From NCBI GenBank assembly GCA_022616435.1, contig JAKEET010000154.1:1-64000 (forward strand): a stretch of 64,000 bases of DNA, given 5' to 3'. Under the pieces are notes generated by a model. That model worked only from the letters and a program-made list of their open reading frames with translations. It was not told the DNA's origin and made no database searches. The translations under genes were made by a program, and so were the position numbers. Each line of letters begins with the position of its first letter. Within the stretch, counting starts at the first letter, position 1. Positions 50,473-58,798 of the stretch are shown piece by piece. Origin of the DNA: Gemmataceae bacterium. Its GTDB lineage: Bacteria > Planctomycetota > Planctomycetia > Gemmatales > Gemmataceae.

Positions 50473-51675
50473 TTGTCCGCCGACAACCTGTTCCAGCCCC
50501 CCGACGCCCTGGAGCGCGAGGACGCGACCCTCGCCCCATACGCCATGCGGACGCGCGACAGCCGCGGCCGCCGGCATCCGGAGGCGCCGCATCCCTATCG
50601 AGGACTTTATCAGCGCGACCGCGATCGCATCGTCCACAGCACCGCGTTTCGGCGGCTCATGCACAAGACGCAAGTCCTGGTCAGCCAAACGAACGACCAT
50701 CATCGCACCCGGCTGACCCATACCCTGGAAGTCACGCAGATCAGCCGCACCATCGCCCGCCAGCTGGGCCTCAACGAGGACTTGACCGAGGCGATCGCCC
50801 TGTTGCACGACCTGGGCCATCCCGCCTTCGGCCACGCCGGCGAGGAAGCCCTCGACGAGTGCATGGCCGGCCACCAGGGCTTCGAGCACAACCGCCATGC
50901 GCTGCGCATCGTGCAGACGCTGGAGTACCGTTACGCCGGCTTCCCCGGCTTGAACCTGTCGTGGGAAGTGCTGGAAGCCCAGGCCATGCACAGCAAACGC
51001 CGCGACGACCCTGAAATCAAGGTGTTCCTGACCCCCCCATCCCCCCCTTCGCAAGGGGGGGCACCGGGGGGGTGGCAGCCCCTTCTGGAAGCGCAAATCG
51101 TCGATGCCGCCGACAGCCTCGCCTACAACGCCCACGACGTGGACGACGCCCTCAGCGTCGGCTTGATTCCCATCGCGGACCTCGACGCGGTGCCGTTCTG
51201 GAAGGAAGCGGTCGAACGTTCCCGCGCGAAGTATCCCAATCTCGGGCCACGGCAATTCCAAGCGACGATCATCCGGGCGCTCATCGATTGGCAGGTCACC
51301 GATCTACTGGAGCACACGCGCCGCAACCTGCGCGAGCACCGCGTCGGCGCCGTCGCCCACGTCCGGCGCTGTCCGCAAGGCCTGGTCGGTTTGAGTCCCG
51401 AGGTGGTGCGCTTGAAGGCAGGCCTCGAGGATTTCTTGCGCGAACGCGTGTACCGGCATTACCGCGTCATGAGGATGGCCGCCAAGGGCCGGCGCATCTT
51501 GCACGCGCTGTTTCATGAGTTCTTGCGGCTTCCCGACCAGCTCCCGGAGCGCTACCGGGAGTTATTGACGGTCGAGGCGCCGCAGCGGATCGTGTGCGAC
51601 TACCTGGCCGGCATGACCGATCGATTCGCGCAGGACGAATTCTTGAGACTGTTCCAACCCTATACGCTTGTGTAG
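50473..51675 (+). CDS. dgt: Deoxyguanosinetriphosphate triphosphohydrolase-like protein
   Basis: A 400-residue HD-domain dNTPase. Family motifs are YRGLYQRDRDRIVHSTAFRR, LMHKTQVLV, RTRLTHTLEVTQISRTIARQ and the HD pair in LLHDLGHPAFGHAGE (112-113), with VDAADSLAYNAHDVDDAL later. Such enzymes hydrolyse dNTPs to deoxynucleosides and triphosphate. At about residues 187-201 the peptide TPPSPPSQGGAPGGW is encoded by a palindromic repeat and interrupts a normally continuous stretch. It starts at TTG 50473 with GGAG 7 nt upstream. Confidence 0.92.
   Translation: MSADNLFQPPDALEREDATLAPYAMRTRDSRGRRHPEAPHPYRGLYQRDRDRIVHSTAFRRLMHKTQVLVSQTNDHHRTRLTHTLEVTQISRTIARQLGLNEDLTEAIALLHDLGHPAFGHAGEEALDECMAGHQGFEHNRHALRIVQTLEYRYAGFPGLNLSWEVLEAQAMHSKRRDDPEIKVFLTPPSPPSQGGAPGGWQPLLEAQIVDAADSLAYNAHDVDDALSVGLIPIADLDAVPFWKEAVERSRAKYPNLGPRQFQATIIRALIDWQVTDLLEHTRRNLREHRVGAVAHVRRCPQGLVGLSPEVVRLKAGLEDFLRERVYRHYRVMRMAAKGRRILHALFHEFLRLPDQLPERYRELLTVEAPQRIVCDYLAGMTDRFAQDEFLRLFQPYTLV
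51030..51076. repeat. Poly-C/poly-G palindrome inside the dGTPase gene
   Basis: ACCCCCCCATCCCCCCC... pairs with ...AAGGGGGGGCACCGGGGGGG around a TTCGC centre. It is read in frame without a stop and codes for a Pro/Gly-rich insert. Confidence 0.8.
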
Positions 51676-51938
51676 AATACGGAACGGACACAGGGATACG
51701 GAGCCGAAACGAACGCTGCATGAAGGGTGACCCGCCAACCTGACCTGGGACAGATGGAACATCTATCCTGCGGTCATCTACGTTGGAAGGTGCAGCTCGA
51801 CCGCGATCGGAAGCGGCGCGGTGCGTCGTCCATATCGTCATCGTCGGCCACGTCGTCCCAGGCAACTGAAGTCGCTGGTTACCGCTCCCGCCGCCCTCAC
51901 CGGCCGTGGCGCCCCGCTGATTCCCACGGAGGCTTGTC

Positions 51939-53060
51939 GTGAGTCAAAAGACGCTGAGAGACTGGTTTTCCGAGAGCATGGGAACCTTCGTCGGCTCCAC
52001 CAGCAACATCCTGATGTGGGTCGTCCGGGTTGCGTTTCTCGCCTTGATGCTGGGCCTGGCCGCCCAGGCCATGGTGGTCCTCGAGTTCCGCGTGCCACAA
52101 GCGTACCTCAGCGCGATCCTGATCAGTGCGGTGGGCATCGCGATCTTGCTGGGCGACCTGCTGATCCGCAACAAGGAGATCACGACGATTTCCGCGATCT
52201 TCTTCGGCCTGTTGATGGGCTTCCTGCTCGGCCAGCTGATGGGCGCCGCCGTGCAGCCATTTGTCGACGGCTATCTGACCCCGGATCCCTTCGACCGCGG
52301 CTGGGCGAATCTGCGGGCGCTGGTCTACGTCGTGATCACTCTCGTTTGCTGCTACATCTCCGTGTCGGTGCTGGTCCAAACCAAGGACGACTTCCGGTTC
52401 ATCATCCCCTACGTCGAGTTTTCCAAGCAGCTCAAGGGGGCCAAACCGCTGGTTCTCGACACCAGTGTCATCATCGACGGACGAATTGCCGATATCTGTG
52501 ATACGGGGATTCTCGACACCAAGCTGATCGTGCCCCGGTTCGTGCTGCAGGAGTTGCAGGGAATTGCCGACAGCAGCGACAAGATCAAGCGGAATCGCGG
52601 CCGGCGCGGGTTGGATGTGCTCAAGAAGATGCAGAACAACCCGAAAGTCGAGCTGCAGATGCACGAAGGGAACCTGGCGGAGCTGCGCGACGTGCACAAG
52701 GTGGACGAGCGGCTGGTCGTGCTGGCCAAAGTCCTGAGCGGCCGGGTCGTCACCAATGACTTCAACCTGAACAAGATTGCACAGCTGCAGGGGGTCGAGG
52801 TCATCAACCTGAACGAGCTGGCCAACGCCCTCAAACTGGTGGCCCTTCCCGGTGAGAACTTGTCGGTCCGGATCGTGAAGCAGGGCGACCAGATGGGCCA
52901 GGGCGTCGGCTACCTCGACGACGGCACCATGGTGGTGGTGGAGCAAGGACGTTCGCTGATCGGACAGGACGTCGCCATCACGGTCACCAGCGTGTTGCAA
53001 ACGCCGGCCGGCCGGATGATCTTCGGCAAGGTGGAACGGATGCCCGCTGCCGTGTCGTGA
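51939..53060 (+). CDS. PIN/TRAM-domain membrane protein
   Basis: A 373-residue protein with about four N-terminal membrane segments (residues 20-145), a PIN nuclease domain starting LVLDTSVIIDGRIADICDTG with later VVTNDFNLNKIAQLQGVEVI, and a C-terminal TRAM domain (GVGYLDDGTMVVVEQ...QDVAITVTSVLQT). This architecture matches YacL-like proteins of Gram-positive bacteria and planctomycetes. It may act as a membrane-bound RNase; direct activity is little studied. The GTG at 51939 has GGAGG about 7 nt upstream. Confidence 0.9.
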   Translation: MSQKTLRDWFSESMGTFVGSTSNILMWVVRVAFLALMLGLAAQAMVVLEFRVPQAYLSAILISAVGIAILLGDLLIRNKEITTISAIFFGLLMGFLLGQLMGAAVQPFVDGYLTPDPFDRGWANLRALVYVVITLVCCYISVSVLVQTKDDFRFIIPYVEFSKQLKGAKPLVLDTSVIIDGRIADICDTGILDTKLIVPRFVLQELQGIADSSDKIKRNRGRRGLDVLKKMQNNPKVELQMHEGNLAELRDVHKVDERLVVLAKVLSGRVVTNDFNLNKIAQLQGVEVINLNELANALKLVALPGENLSVRIVKQGDQMGQGVGYLDDGTMVVVEQGRSLIGQDVAITVTSVLQTPAGRMIFGKVERMPAAVS

Positions 53061-53152
53061 GCATGCGCACCGGGGCTTCGAAGACTCAGCCCCGGCCATG
53101 CGTGTCGTGACCCATTGTCACTGGCGCCGGGGCTTTCAAGACTCAGCCCCGG
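53051..53152. repeat. Duplicated gene end plus hairpin after the PIN/TRAM gene
   Basis: CGTGTCGTGA occurs at 53051-53060 (including the stop of the PIN/TRAM gene) and again at 53101-53110. Each copy is followed by a hairpin of the type CCGGGGCT...AGCCCCGG (53070-53095 and 53127-53152). A unit of about 50 nt was therefore duplicated together with the end of the gene. Confidence 0.8.
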
Positions 53153-53181
53153 CCACGTGGTCGTCATTCGTGGAGTAGGGA

Positions 53182-53955
53182 GTGGCTCAGCGCTGGAAGG
53201 CGCCCGTGCTGGTCGTGCTGGCCGCTGCCCTGGCCATCGCGCCCCCGCCGCGCGCTCAATCCCCCGTCAACAATCCGCCGGTCGGCGCCGCGAATCCAGC
53301 CGGCTCGACGCCCGCCGCCAATCCCGGACCGACCAGCGACCTCGAATTCGTGGAGCGCGTCCTGGTCGCGCGCCGCGACTATCAAAAGGCCCTCGAGACC
53401 CTGCGGCTGCACTACATTCAGGCGGGGGACCTGGAACGCGTCAAGTGGGCGGAAGAGGAGCTGCGGCAGTATCAACGGGTCCCCAAGTACGCCTACCGGC
53501 TGGAGCTGGACGTGCCGCCGCCGACGCTGACGGGGAACGTCAACGTCGTGGATGCCAACAAGCTGTTCACGCGGGCGCTGCAGTACAAGGACAAGGGCTG
53601 GGGCACCGATTACATCGACAACCAGCGCCGCGCCGAGATCCTGTTCCAGGAGCTGCTGACCAAGTACCCGCAGAGCGACAAGATCTCCGACGCGGCGTTC
53701 ATGCTGGGCGACATTTACGAGAGCAAGGCCTACAAGCACTACCGGCGGGCCGCCCAGTACTACGAGCGTTGTTTCCAGTGGAACCCGCGGACGCAGATGG
53801 AGGCCCGCCTCCGCGCCGCCCGCATCTATGACCGGCACCTCAACGAGCGCGGCCGGGCCATCGAGCTCTACCGCGACATCACCACGCACGAAACCGACAC
53901 CCGCCGCCTCCAGGAAGCGAGCCGGCGGCTGACGGATCTGAGCGGGGGCAAGTAG
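53182..53955 (+). CDS. Exported TPR-like protein of unknown function
   Basis: A 257-residue protein with an N-terminal signal sequence (KAPVLVVLAAALAIAPPPRA), a Pro/Asn-rich linker and helical repeats of TPR type, for example RRAEILFQELLTKYPQSDKI, ISDAAFMLGDIYESKAYKHY and AAQYYERCFQWNPRTQMEAR. The pattern is similar to outer-membrane assembly lipoproteins such as BamD, but no lipobox Cys is present. It starts at GTG 53182 with GGAG 6 nt upstream. Function unknown. Confidence 0.78.
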   Translation: MAQRWKAPVLVVLAAALAIAPPPRAQSPVNNPPVGAANPAGSTPAANPGPTSDLEFVERVLVARRDYQKALETLRLHYIQAGDLERVKWAEEELRQYQRVPKYAYRLELDVPPPTLTGNVNVVDANKLFTRALQYKDKGWGTDYIDNQRRAEILFQELLTKYPQSDKISDAAFMLGDIYESKAYKHYRRAAQYYERCFQWNPRTQMEARLRAARIYDRHLNERGRAIELYRDITTHETDTRRLQEASRRLTDLSGGK

Positions 53956-54027
53956 CGTTCGCGATTGTCGATTCTTGATTTTCGATTCTTGATTGCGAGG
54001 CGGCAGGGAAACGCTTCGGACTCCGGT

Positions 54028-54708
54028 TCACCTGGATCGTTTGCCGTTCTTTCGCCCGCCATGGAGCCGCGGCTTGAGTTCCTCGTCAACCCATGCCATG
54101 AACTCACGGCCCAGCGTAGCCTGATCCATGGTGGCGGCCTTTTCAATCCAGGGCTCGAGCTCGGTCGTCGCCAAGAACGGAAAAACGCTGCTCTGCTCGG
54201 AAACCTTGTACGAACCGTCCGTCTGCCGCAAATAAGCCAGCAGCTGGTTTGATTTGAAGCGCCACACTTCGGGAACCTTCAACGCAGCATAGATCTTCAT
54301 CCGCTTGATGACGCTTCGCGAAATGTCGACTTCGAGCGCCAAATCGGGCGGCGGATCGACCCCCAGGTCCAACCGCTTCTTCTGCCGCATGTGCTTTTCA
54401 TGGGCGAACCAGTAGCAATTGTCCGGCTCCAACCCCTTCTTCTGCAACCTGCGTTTCATCGTCGTCGAACCGCCGCTCTGGAAAGGCTGATGCAAGACAA
54501 TCGCCAGCAAGTCGATCAAGCGGCCAATGACGCCGCTCACCCACTCGTGTTCGAAGGACATCGTCATGATTTCCAACCGTCCGTTGTCGTAAGTGAAACG
54601 AATCGGCCGGTCGCCAGCCTGCTTCAGCAACCGCTCATAATCGGCCCACCCAACGTCTTCCAGGTAGGCATACGAGAGAGTTCTAACCGGCAGTTGCAAG
54701 GTCTCCAT
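54028..54708 (-). CDS. Uma2 family endonuclease-like protein
   Basis: A 226-residue Uma2 (DUF820) protein with the PD-(D/E)XK-like core: RFTYDNGRLEIMTMSFEHEW early, CYWFAHEKHMRQKKRLDLGV, then PPDLALEVDISRSVIKRMKI, where the catalytic D...EV residues lie, and VPEVWRFKSNQLLAYL. Uma2 genes are highly expanded in cyanobacteria and planctomycetes; the targets are unknown. The ATG at 54708 has GGAGG 6 nt upstream. It lies 11 nt after the DUF6807 gene on the same strand. Confidence 0.88.
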   Translation of the reverse strand: METLQLPVRTLSYAYLEDVGWADYERLLKQAGDRPIRFTYDNGRLEIMTMSFEHEWVSGVIGRLIDLLAIVLHQPFQSGGSTTMKRRLQKKGLEPDNCYWFAHEKHMRQKKRLDLGVDPPPDLALEVDISRSVIKRMKIYAALKVPEVWRFKSNQLLAYLRQTDGSYKVSEQSSVFPFLATTELEPWIEKAATMDQATLGREFMAWVDEELKPRLHGGRKNGKRSR

Positions 54709-54719
54709 CAGTCGCCTCC

Positions 54720-56051
54720 TCATTTCACAACCGTCTTCGGCGCCTTGACAAATGCATCATACAGCTCCCGCGCCTTCTCCGGCGTCACTTCGCCGTTCTG
54801 CAGCCACAGCCGGTAGTTCACCACCAGCGGCGTCTGCTCCGTCAGCGTGTACTCGAAATAGCCGCCGAAGCGGCCGTAGTCGCGCTCGCTGAAGCGCGTC
54901 TCCTTCGGGTTCTTCGGATGATTCAGGTAGCAGCAGGTGTAGCGCTGATCGGCGAGCACGAAGCTCATCGCGTACCACGGCAGATCGACCATCGACTTGT
55001 CCTGCGGCCAGTTGCGGGTGGCGCCCGGCGCGCCCTTGCCGTCGGGATGCACGTAGTAGGTTTGCTTCGCGGTCTTGTCGGCCACGTCGTTGGAGGCGCG
55101 GAACTGGAAGCCGGCGTGCTGCGGGTCGCCGTCGAGCTTGACGGGGCCGCCGGTCGTCTTCAGCCGGCTGGCGAACTCGATGAGCGTTCCCTTGGTAAAG
55201 TGGTACGCGGTCAACTCGCGCTCCTCGACGGCGAAGCGCTCCTTCTTCGCGCCGTGCCAGCCGATCTGCACGCGATGCCGACCGAGCACCGCGCCGGCTT
55301 CCTTGCCGAGCGTTTTCTCGTGGGCCACGTGCGCGTCCCCCGTGCAGTGCCAGGTGTCGGCCTTGTTCTTCAGGCCGTCGCCGTACGTGCACTTGTTGAA
55401 GCCGAACATGATGCCGCGGTGATGCGGGAAGAGCAACTTGCGCGACTCGCCGGGCTTCAGGTCGCTGTGGCCGCCGTTCGTGACGAGGCGCTTGCCGGAC
55501 GGATCGTACAGATGATGGAACACTTTGTAGGTGCGGTCGCGGGCCTCCTTCGACGAGTCGTCGAACGCCGCCCCCATGTAGCGCAGCACGGGAGCCCGCT
55601 TGGCGCCGCTGAGGACGTCGTGGATCAGCTCCGGCGTCTCCTTGTTCTTGCCCACGTCCATCCACCAAAAGCCGGTGGTGTCGGGGGCGTTGTCCTCTTT
55701 GAAGAGCTTGGCGGTGAAGGTGAGCGACTCGCCCTTGTTGAGATAGCCCAGGATGAAGTGCAGATCGCGGCGGACCAGGTTCGCGGCGCTCGGGGCGATG
55801 TGTTCGGTGCCGAGGCCGGGCGCGGTGAGCTGGCCGGGCAGGCCTTCCTTGCCGTGCACGACGACGGCGTGCCGGAAGCCGGCCAGGGCCTTGGGCAAGC
55901 TGAGTGGGATGCAGACGGGGACATTCTTCAGGTCGGATTCCGAGGCGACGGTCACCGTCACCTTGTGTTCCTGCGCCGCCAAGGGCGCGCACCACACCAT
56001 GGCCAGCACCACCATGGCCAGCACCGCGCCCGTGATCATCGATCGATTCAT
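54720..56051 (-). CDS. Exported PmoA-like (DUF6807) protein
   Basis: A 443-residue secreted protein with a signal peptide (GAVLAMVVLAMVWCAPLAA). It has the family motifs APVLRYMGAAFDDSSKEA, VFHHLYDPSGKRLVTNGGHS, PHHRGIMFGFNKCTYGDG and WPQDKSMVDLPWYAMSFVL. The family is called methane oxygenase PmoA in some databases, but these planctomycete proteins are unrelated to methane oxidation as far as can be judged and are probably carbohydrate-related. The ATG at 56051 has GAGGTG 5 nt upstream. Confidence 0.87.
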   Translation of the reverse strand: MNRSMITGAVLAMVVLAMVWCAPLAAQEHKVTVTVASESDLKNVPVCIPLSLPKALAGFRHAVVVHGKEGLPGQLTAPGLGTEHIAPSAANLVRRDLHFILGYLNKGESLTFTAKLFKEDNAPDTTGFWWMDVGKNKETPELIHDVLSGAKRAPVLRYMGAAFDDSSKEARDRTYKVFHHLYDPSGKRLVTNGGHSDLKPGESRKLLFPHHRGIMFGFNKCTYGDGLKNKADTWHCTGDAHVAHEKTLGKEAGAVLGRHRVQIGWHGAKKERFAVEERELTAYHFTKGTLIEFASRLKTTGGPVKLDGDPQHAGFQFRASNDVADKTAKQTYYVHPDGKGAPGATRNWPQDKSMVDLPWYAMSFVLADQRYTCCYLNHPKNPKETRFSERDYGRFGGYFEYTLTEQTPLVVNYRLWLQNGEVTPEKARELYDAFVKAPKTVVK

Positions 56052-56165
56052 GGATGCACCTCGAAAGAAGAAGAGGCGAACTTCGGCCCCGCCCGCGTCC
56101 ACTATCCTGTGCGGGCTGGGTGACGGCGTCAAGCGGCTTTTGGTGGGCGAAGCCTAGCTCGCATT

Positions 56166-56243
56166 TCGTAGGCGAAACGGCTCGCGTCACTGCCTCCGGA
56201 ACGAAGCGAGCCGGTTGAACGAAGCGAGCCGCTTCGTCTACGA
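56166..56243. repeat. Palindrome ahead of the Ntn-hydrolase gene
   Basis: Arms 56166-56185 and 56224-56243 match at 18 of 20 positions, both exceptions being G-T type. The interior includes a direct repeat of GAACGAAGCGAGCCG. Confidence 0.7.
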
Positions 56244-56269
56244 GTTACAATGGAGTTAAGGATCAATTC

Positions 56270-57262
56270 ATGCTTCCCTGGATCGAACGCCCCACGCTTG
56301 CCATCGATCTGGCGCTGCCGCCGGAAGGGCGCTATGCCCACATCCCGCCCGAAGCGGTGAGCGCGGGCAAGACGCTGCTGACGGCCATCATGCGCGAAAT
56401 CCCCGCGTCGGCGAAACTGCTGGCCGACCTGGTCCGCCTGCGCACCGCCAACCGCTTCCACGCCGAAATCGTCGGCCTGGCGCGGCACGTCGGCGTCGAC
56501 TGGCGCGACATCATGCTCGCCAACATCAGCTATGACTTGCTGCTCAGCTCGCTGGGCTGTTCCACGGTGGCGTTGCCGACGCCGCGCGGCCCGGTCCTGG
56601 CGCGCAACATGGATTGGTGGCCCGAAGACCTGCTCGCCCGGGCCAGTTACCTCGTTCAATGCCGGCGCGGCAACGACGTCCTGTTCACCAACGCCGGCTG
56701 GCCTGGCTCCGTGGGCATCGTGTCGGGCCTGTCGCCGCGCGGCTTCGCGCTGGTGCTCAACGCCGCGCTCAGTCCCGATCCGCCGTCGAAGCTCGGCTAC
56801 CCGGTGCTGTTGCACCTGCGCCGCGTGCTGGAAGACGCCGGCGGCTTCGAAGAAGCCGTGCGCATGGCGACGGATACGCACCTCGCCGTGGGTGGGCTGA
56901 TCACGGTGGTCGGCGTGGACAATGCCCAGCGGGTCGTCATCGAGCGCACGCCCAGGCGCCACGCGCTGCGCTGGCCGAAGGGAGACGAGCCGCTGGTGGC
57001 GACCAATGATTATCGGCTGCTGGCCAGGACCGAAAGCCGCGATGAGCTGGAGACGTGCCGGACGACGTGCGCGCGCTACGACGCTTGCCGCGAGTTCTTC
57101 GCCGGCCATGCGGCCGACCGCGACGTGGACGACCATGAGCTTCTCTACCGGCTCAGCGATCCGCGGGTGATCCAGACGATCACGGCGCAGCACGTGATTT
57201 TTCGGCCGCGGGAGCGGTCGGCGCGGCTGCTCGTGCCGCGGCGGCTGGTGGAACAAACCTGA
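56270..57262 (+). CDS. Ntn-hydrolase of the C45/acid-amidase type
   Basis: A 330-residue protein related to linear-amide C-N hydrolases (N-acylethanolamine acid amidase and C45 acyltransferases). The likely autoprocessed nucleophile is Cys97 in SSLGCSTVALPTPRGPVLAR, followed by ARNMDWWP at 111-118 and ALVLNAALSPDPPSK. In this family the chain is cut before the Cys to expose it; the first 96 residues would then be the alpha chain. The substrate is unknown, probably an acyl amide. The ATG at 56270 has AAGGA 8 nt upstream. A piece of its 3' end recurs at 58095-58137. Confidence 0.75.
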   Translation: MLPWIERPTLAIDLALPPEGRYAHIPPEAVSAGKTLLTAIMREIPASAKLLADLVRLRTANRFHAEIVGLARHVGVDWRDIMLANISYDLLLSSLGCSTVALPTPRGPVLARNMDWWPEDLLARASYLVQCRRGNDVLFTNAGWPGSVGIVSGLSPRGFALVLNAALSPDPPSKLGYPVLLHLRRVLEDAGGFEEAVRMATDTHLAVGGLITVVGVDNAQRVVIERTPRRHALRWPKGDEPLVATNDYRLLARTESRDELETCRTTCARYDACREFFAGHAADRDVDDHELLYRLSDPRVIQTITAQHVIFRPRERSARLLVPRRLVEQT

Positions 57263-57276
57263 GGACCAAGGGGCGG

Positions 57277-58017
57277 TTACGGTATTCGCAGCAGCCGGCA
57301 CGTTTCCTGGTAACTAGCCTCAAGGTCGAGCGTGATCGACAGCTCTTCCGTGAGCCAAATGGGAAGTTGAGGCAGCGGTTTGCCGACAGCCAAGGGATGG
57401 GCCCATATGGCGACCTTGGGAACGTGCCCCAGCGTCCGCCCGCGGCACGTGACGGCATAGATCGCCGGCGGGTTCCGCGAGAAGGCGGGGTCGGACCGGC
57501 GAATCATGTCCAAGAGGTCCGTGTATAGATTGAAGTTTCGCGAGGTGATCAGGTCGACGATCGACACGCTCACGCCCTCTTGCAAGAGGGCGCTGCACTT
57601 GGCGACGAAGGCGCGGCGATTCTCCGGACAATCCTTGTTGCTGGGGCTGACGATTTCAACGGCCGCCACGAGACGGCGCGCGTGCACGTCGTCGTAGACC
57701 CGGACCTCGTATTCGTCTTGGTCGGGAAGCTCGGTGTCGAACTCCAAGGTCGGCAGCGGCGGCGCCGCGACGGCCGTGGCCGCCCCAGCACCGCCGGCCG
57801 CATTCTGATCCGGCGCCGGCTGGCTTTCTCCATTGCGCTTGAAGGTCGCGACGTCGATTTCCACTTCGGCGCCGCGATGGACGCGCGGCGCGGCGACGTA
57901 GCCTTCCGGCAACGCCGGGAACAGTTGTTGCACGATGACGGCAGGCCACAAGCCGTGGACTTCTTCCCATGACGCGACTTTGCTGACCGGGGGTTCAAAG
58001 TGATCGCGGAGCGGCAT
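57277..58017 (-). CDS. DUF4058 family protein
   Basis: A 246-residue DUF4058 protein. It starts MPLRDHFEPPVSKVASWEEV and has HGLWPAVIVQQLFPALPEGY, RLVAAVEIVSPSNKDCPENR and LLQEGVSVSIVDLITSRNFN, all family landmarks. A Gly/Ala-rich stretch (AAGGAGAATAVAAPP) is inserted near residue 73-88. The motif EIVSPSNK resembles the catalytic strand of PD-(D/E)XK nucleases, and a nuclease-like fold is possible. Function unknown. A second copy is at 62166-62897 on the other strand. Confidence 0.88.
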   Translation of the reverse strand: MPLRDHFEPPVSKVASWEEVHGLWPAVIVQQLFPALPEGYVAAPRVHRGAEVEIDVATFKRNGESQPAPDQNAAGGAGAATAVAAPPLPTLEFDTELPDQDEYEVRVYDDVHARRLVAAVEIVSPSNKDCPENRRAFVAKCSALLQEGVSVSIVDLITSRNFNLYTDLLDMIRRSDPAFSRNPPAIYAVTCRGRTLGHVPKVAIWAHPLAVGKPLPQLPIWLTEELSITLDLEASYQETCRLLRIP

Positions 58018-58094
58018 TTGGCAATCTCCTTGCTGTGATTATAGTTGACGATTGCCACGGCAGGTGATTCAAGATGAGGGACAGCGCCGTCCGC

Positions 58095-58137
58095 CCGCGG
58101 GAGCGGTCGGCGCGGCGGTCCGTGCCGCGGCCGGTGG
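58095..58137 (+). repeat. Duplicated fragment of the Ntn-hydrolase gene end
   Basis: 58095-58137 repeats 57206-57250, the coding end of the Ntn-hydrolase gene: the first 22 nt (CCGCGGGAGCGGTCGG...) are identical and most of the rest matches. The DUF4058 gene lies between the two copies, so they bracket it as direct repeats. Confidence 0.7.
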
Positions 58138-58239
58138 CGCGCGAAATCGGGGAACGTCATGCTTGCGTTGATGTCCATGACTGGTTTATGATTGCCGGAG
58201 GACCGGTTTCGGCCGCCGTCGAATCGGAGGAGTGAAGTC

Positions 58240-58482
58240 ATGAACATCAAGCTCATCGATATTACTCAGATCAATGGACCGATCGACATTCCGGAACCCC
58301 GAGACTTGACACCGGAAGAAGAAGCGGCGATCATCGCACGGTACAAGGCGGAGAGGGACCCGGAGCAGATGGAAGCCGAGTACAAGGAGCTTCTCGAGCA
58401 GTTTCACCGCGGCGAACTAGTTGATGCGACCGAGTTGCTGCGCGAGATTCGCGCGGGCACTCCAGCAAGGAAACCGTCATGA
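58240..58482 (+). CDS. Small antitoxin-like protein
   Basis: An 80-residue acidic protein starting MNIKLIDITQINGPIDIPEP. A helical Glu/Lys-rich centre (EEEAAIIARYKAERDPEQME) and LLREIRAG end follow. It overlaps the next gene by 4 nt (ATGA). The size, charge and coupling fit the antitoxin position of a type II toxin-antitoxin module, but no known DNA-binding fold is evident. GGAGG lies upstream of the ATG at 58240. Confidence 0.6.
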   Translation: MNIKLIDITQINGPIDIPEPRDLTPEEEAAIIARYKAERDPEQMEAEYKELLEQFHRGELVDATELLREIRAGTPARKPS

Positions 58483-58790
58483 CCACTGGCAATGGTCAGC
58501 GCGCCCGATTCAGTGTCTCCTACTCAGGAAAAATCGTCAAAGTCATCCAAGAGCTGCGATTCGAAGCATTTCTCAAGGGACAACAATCCAGGTTTGACGC
58601 GGCCTGGGATGCCATCATGGAGCGCCTGCAAGCAGATCCCTGGGCTTTCGGCGAGGTCATTCAGCCATATCCCCATCTGAAAATGAAAGAGCATGTAGGC
58701 TCGGTCCATCCCATTACGGTCGTTTTTGGGATTCACGAAGAACTACCGATGGTCGTGATCTCGAAGGTCCATTTCGCCATCTTCTCATGA
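58479..58790 (+). CDS. Small toxin-like protein, possibly RelE/ParE-like
   Basis: A 103-residue basic protein: FSVSYSGKIVKVIQELRFEA at the start, DAIMERLQADPWAFGEVIQ in the middle and PITVVFGIHEELPMVVISKV at the end. The pattern of an N-terminal strand and helix pair followed by C-terminal strands, ending in a 'V(V/I)ISKV' strand, is like RelE/ParE-type toxins, although the match is weak. It is coupled to the preceding acidic protein. A related fragment, FNVVYSGKVKDKLKAV, lies at 60427-60486. Confidence 0.55.
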   Translation: MTTGNGQRARFSVSYSGKIVKVIQELRFEAFLKGQQSRFDAAWDAIMERLQADPWAFGEVIQPYPHLKMKEHVGSVHPITVVFGIHEELPMVVISKVHFAIFS

Positions 58791-58798
58791 GGTCCGCA

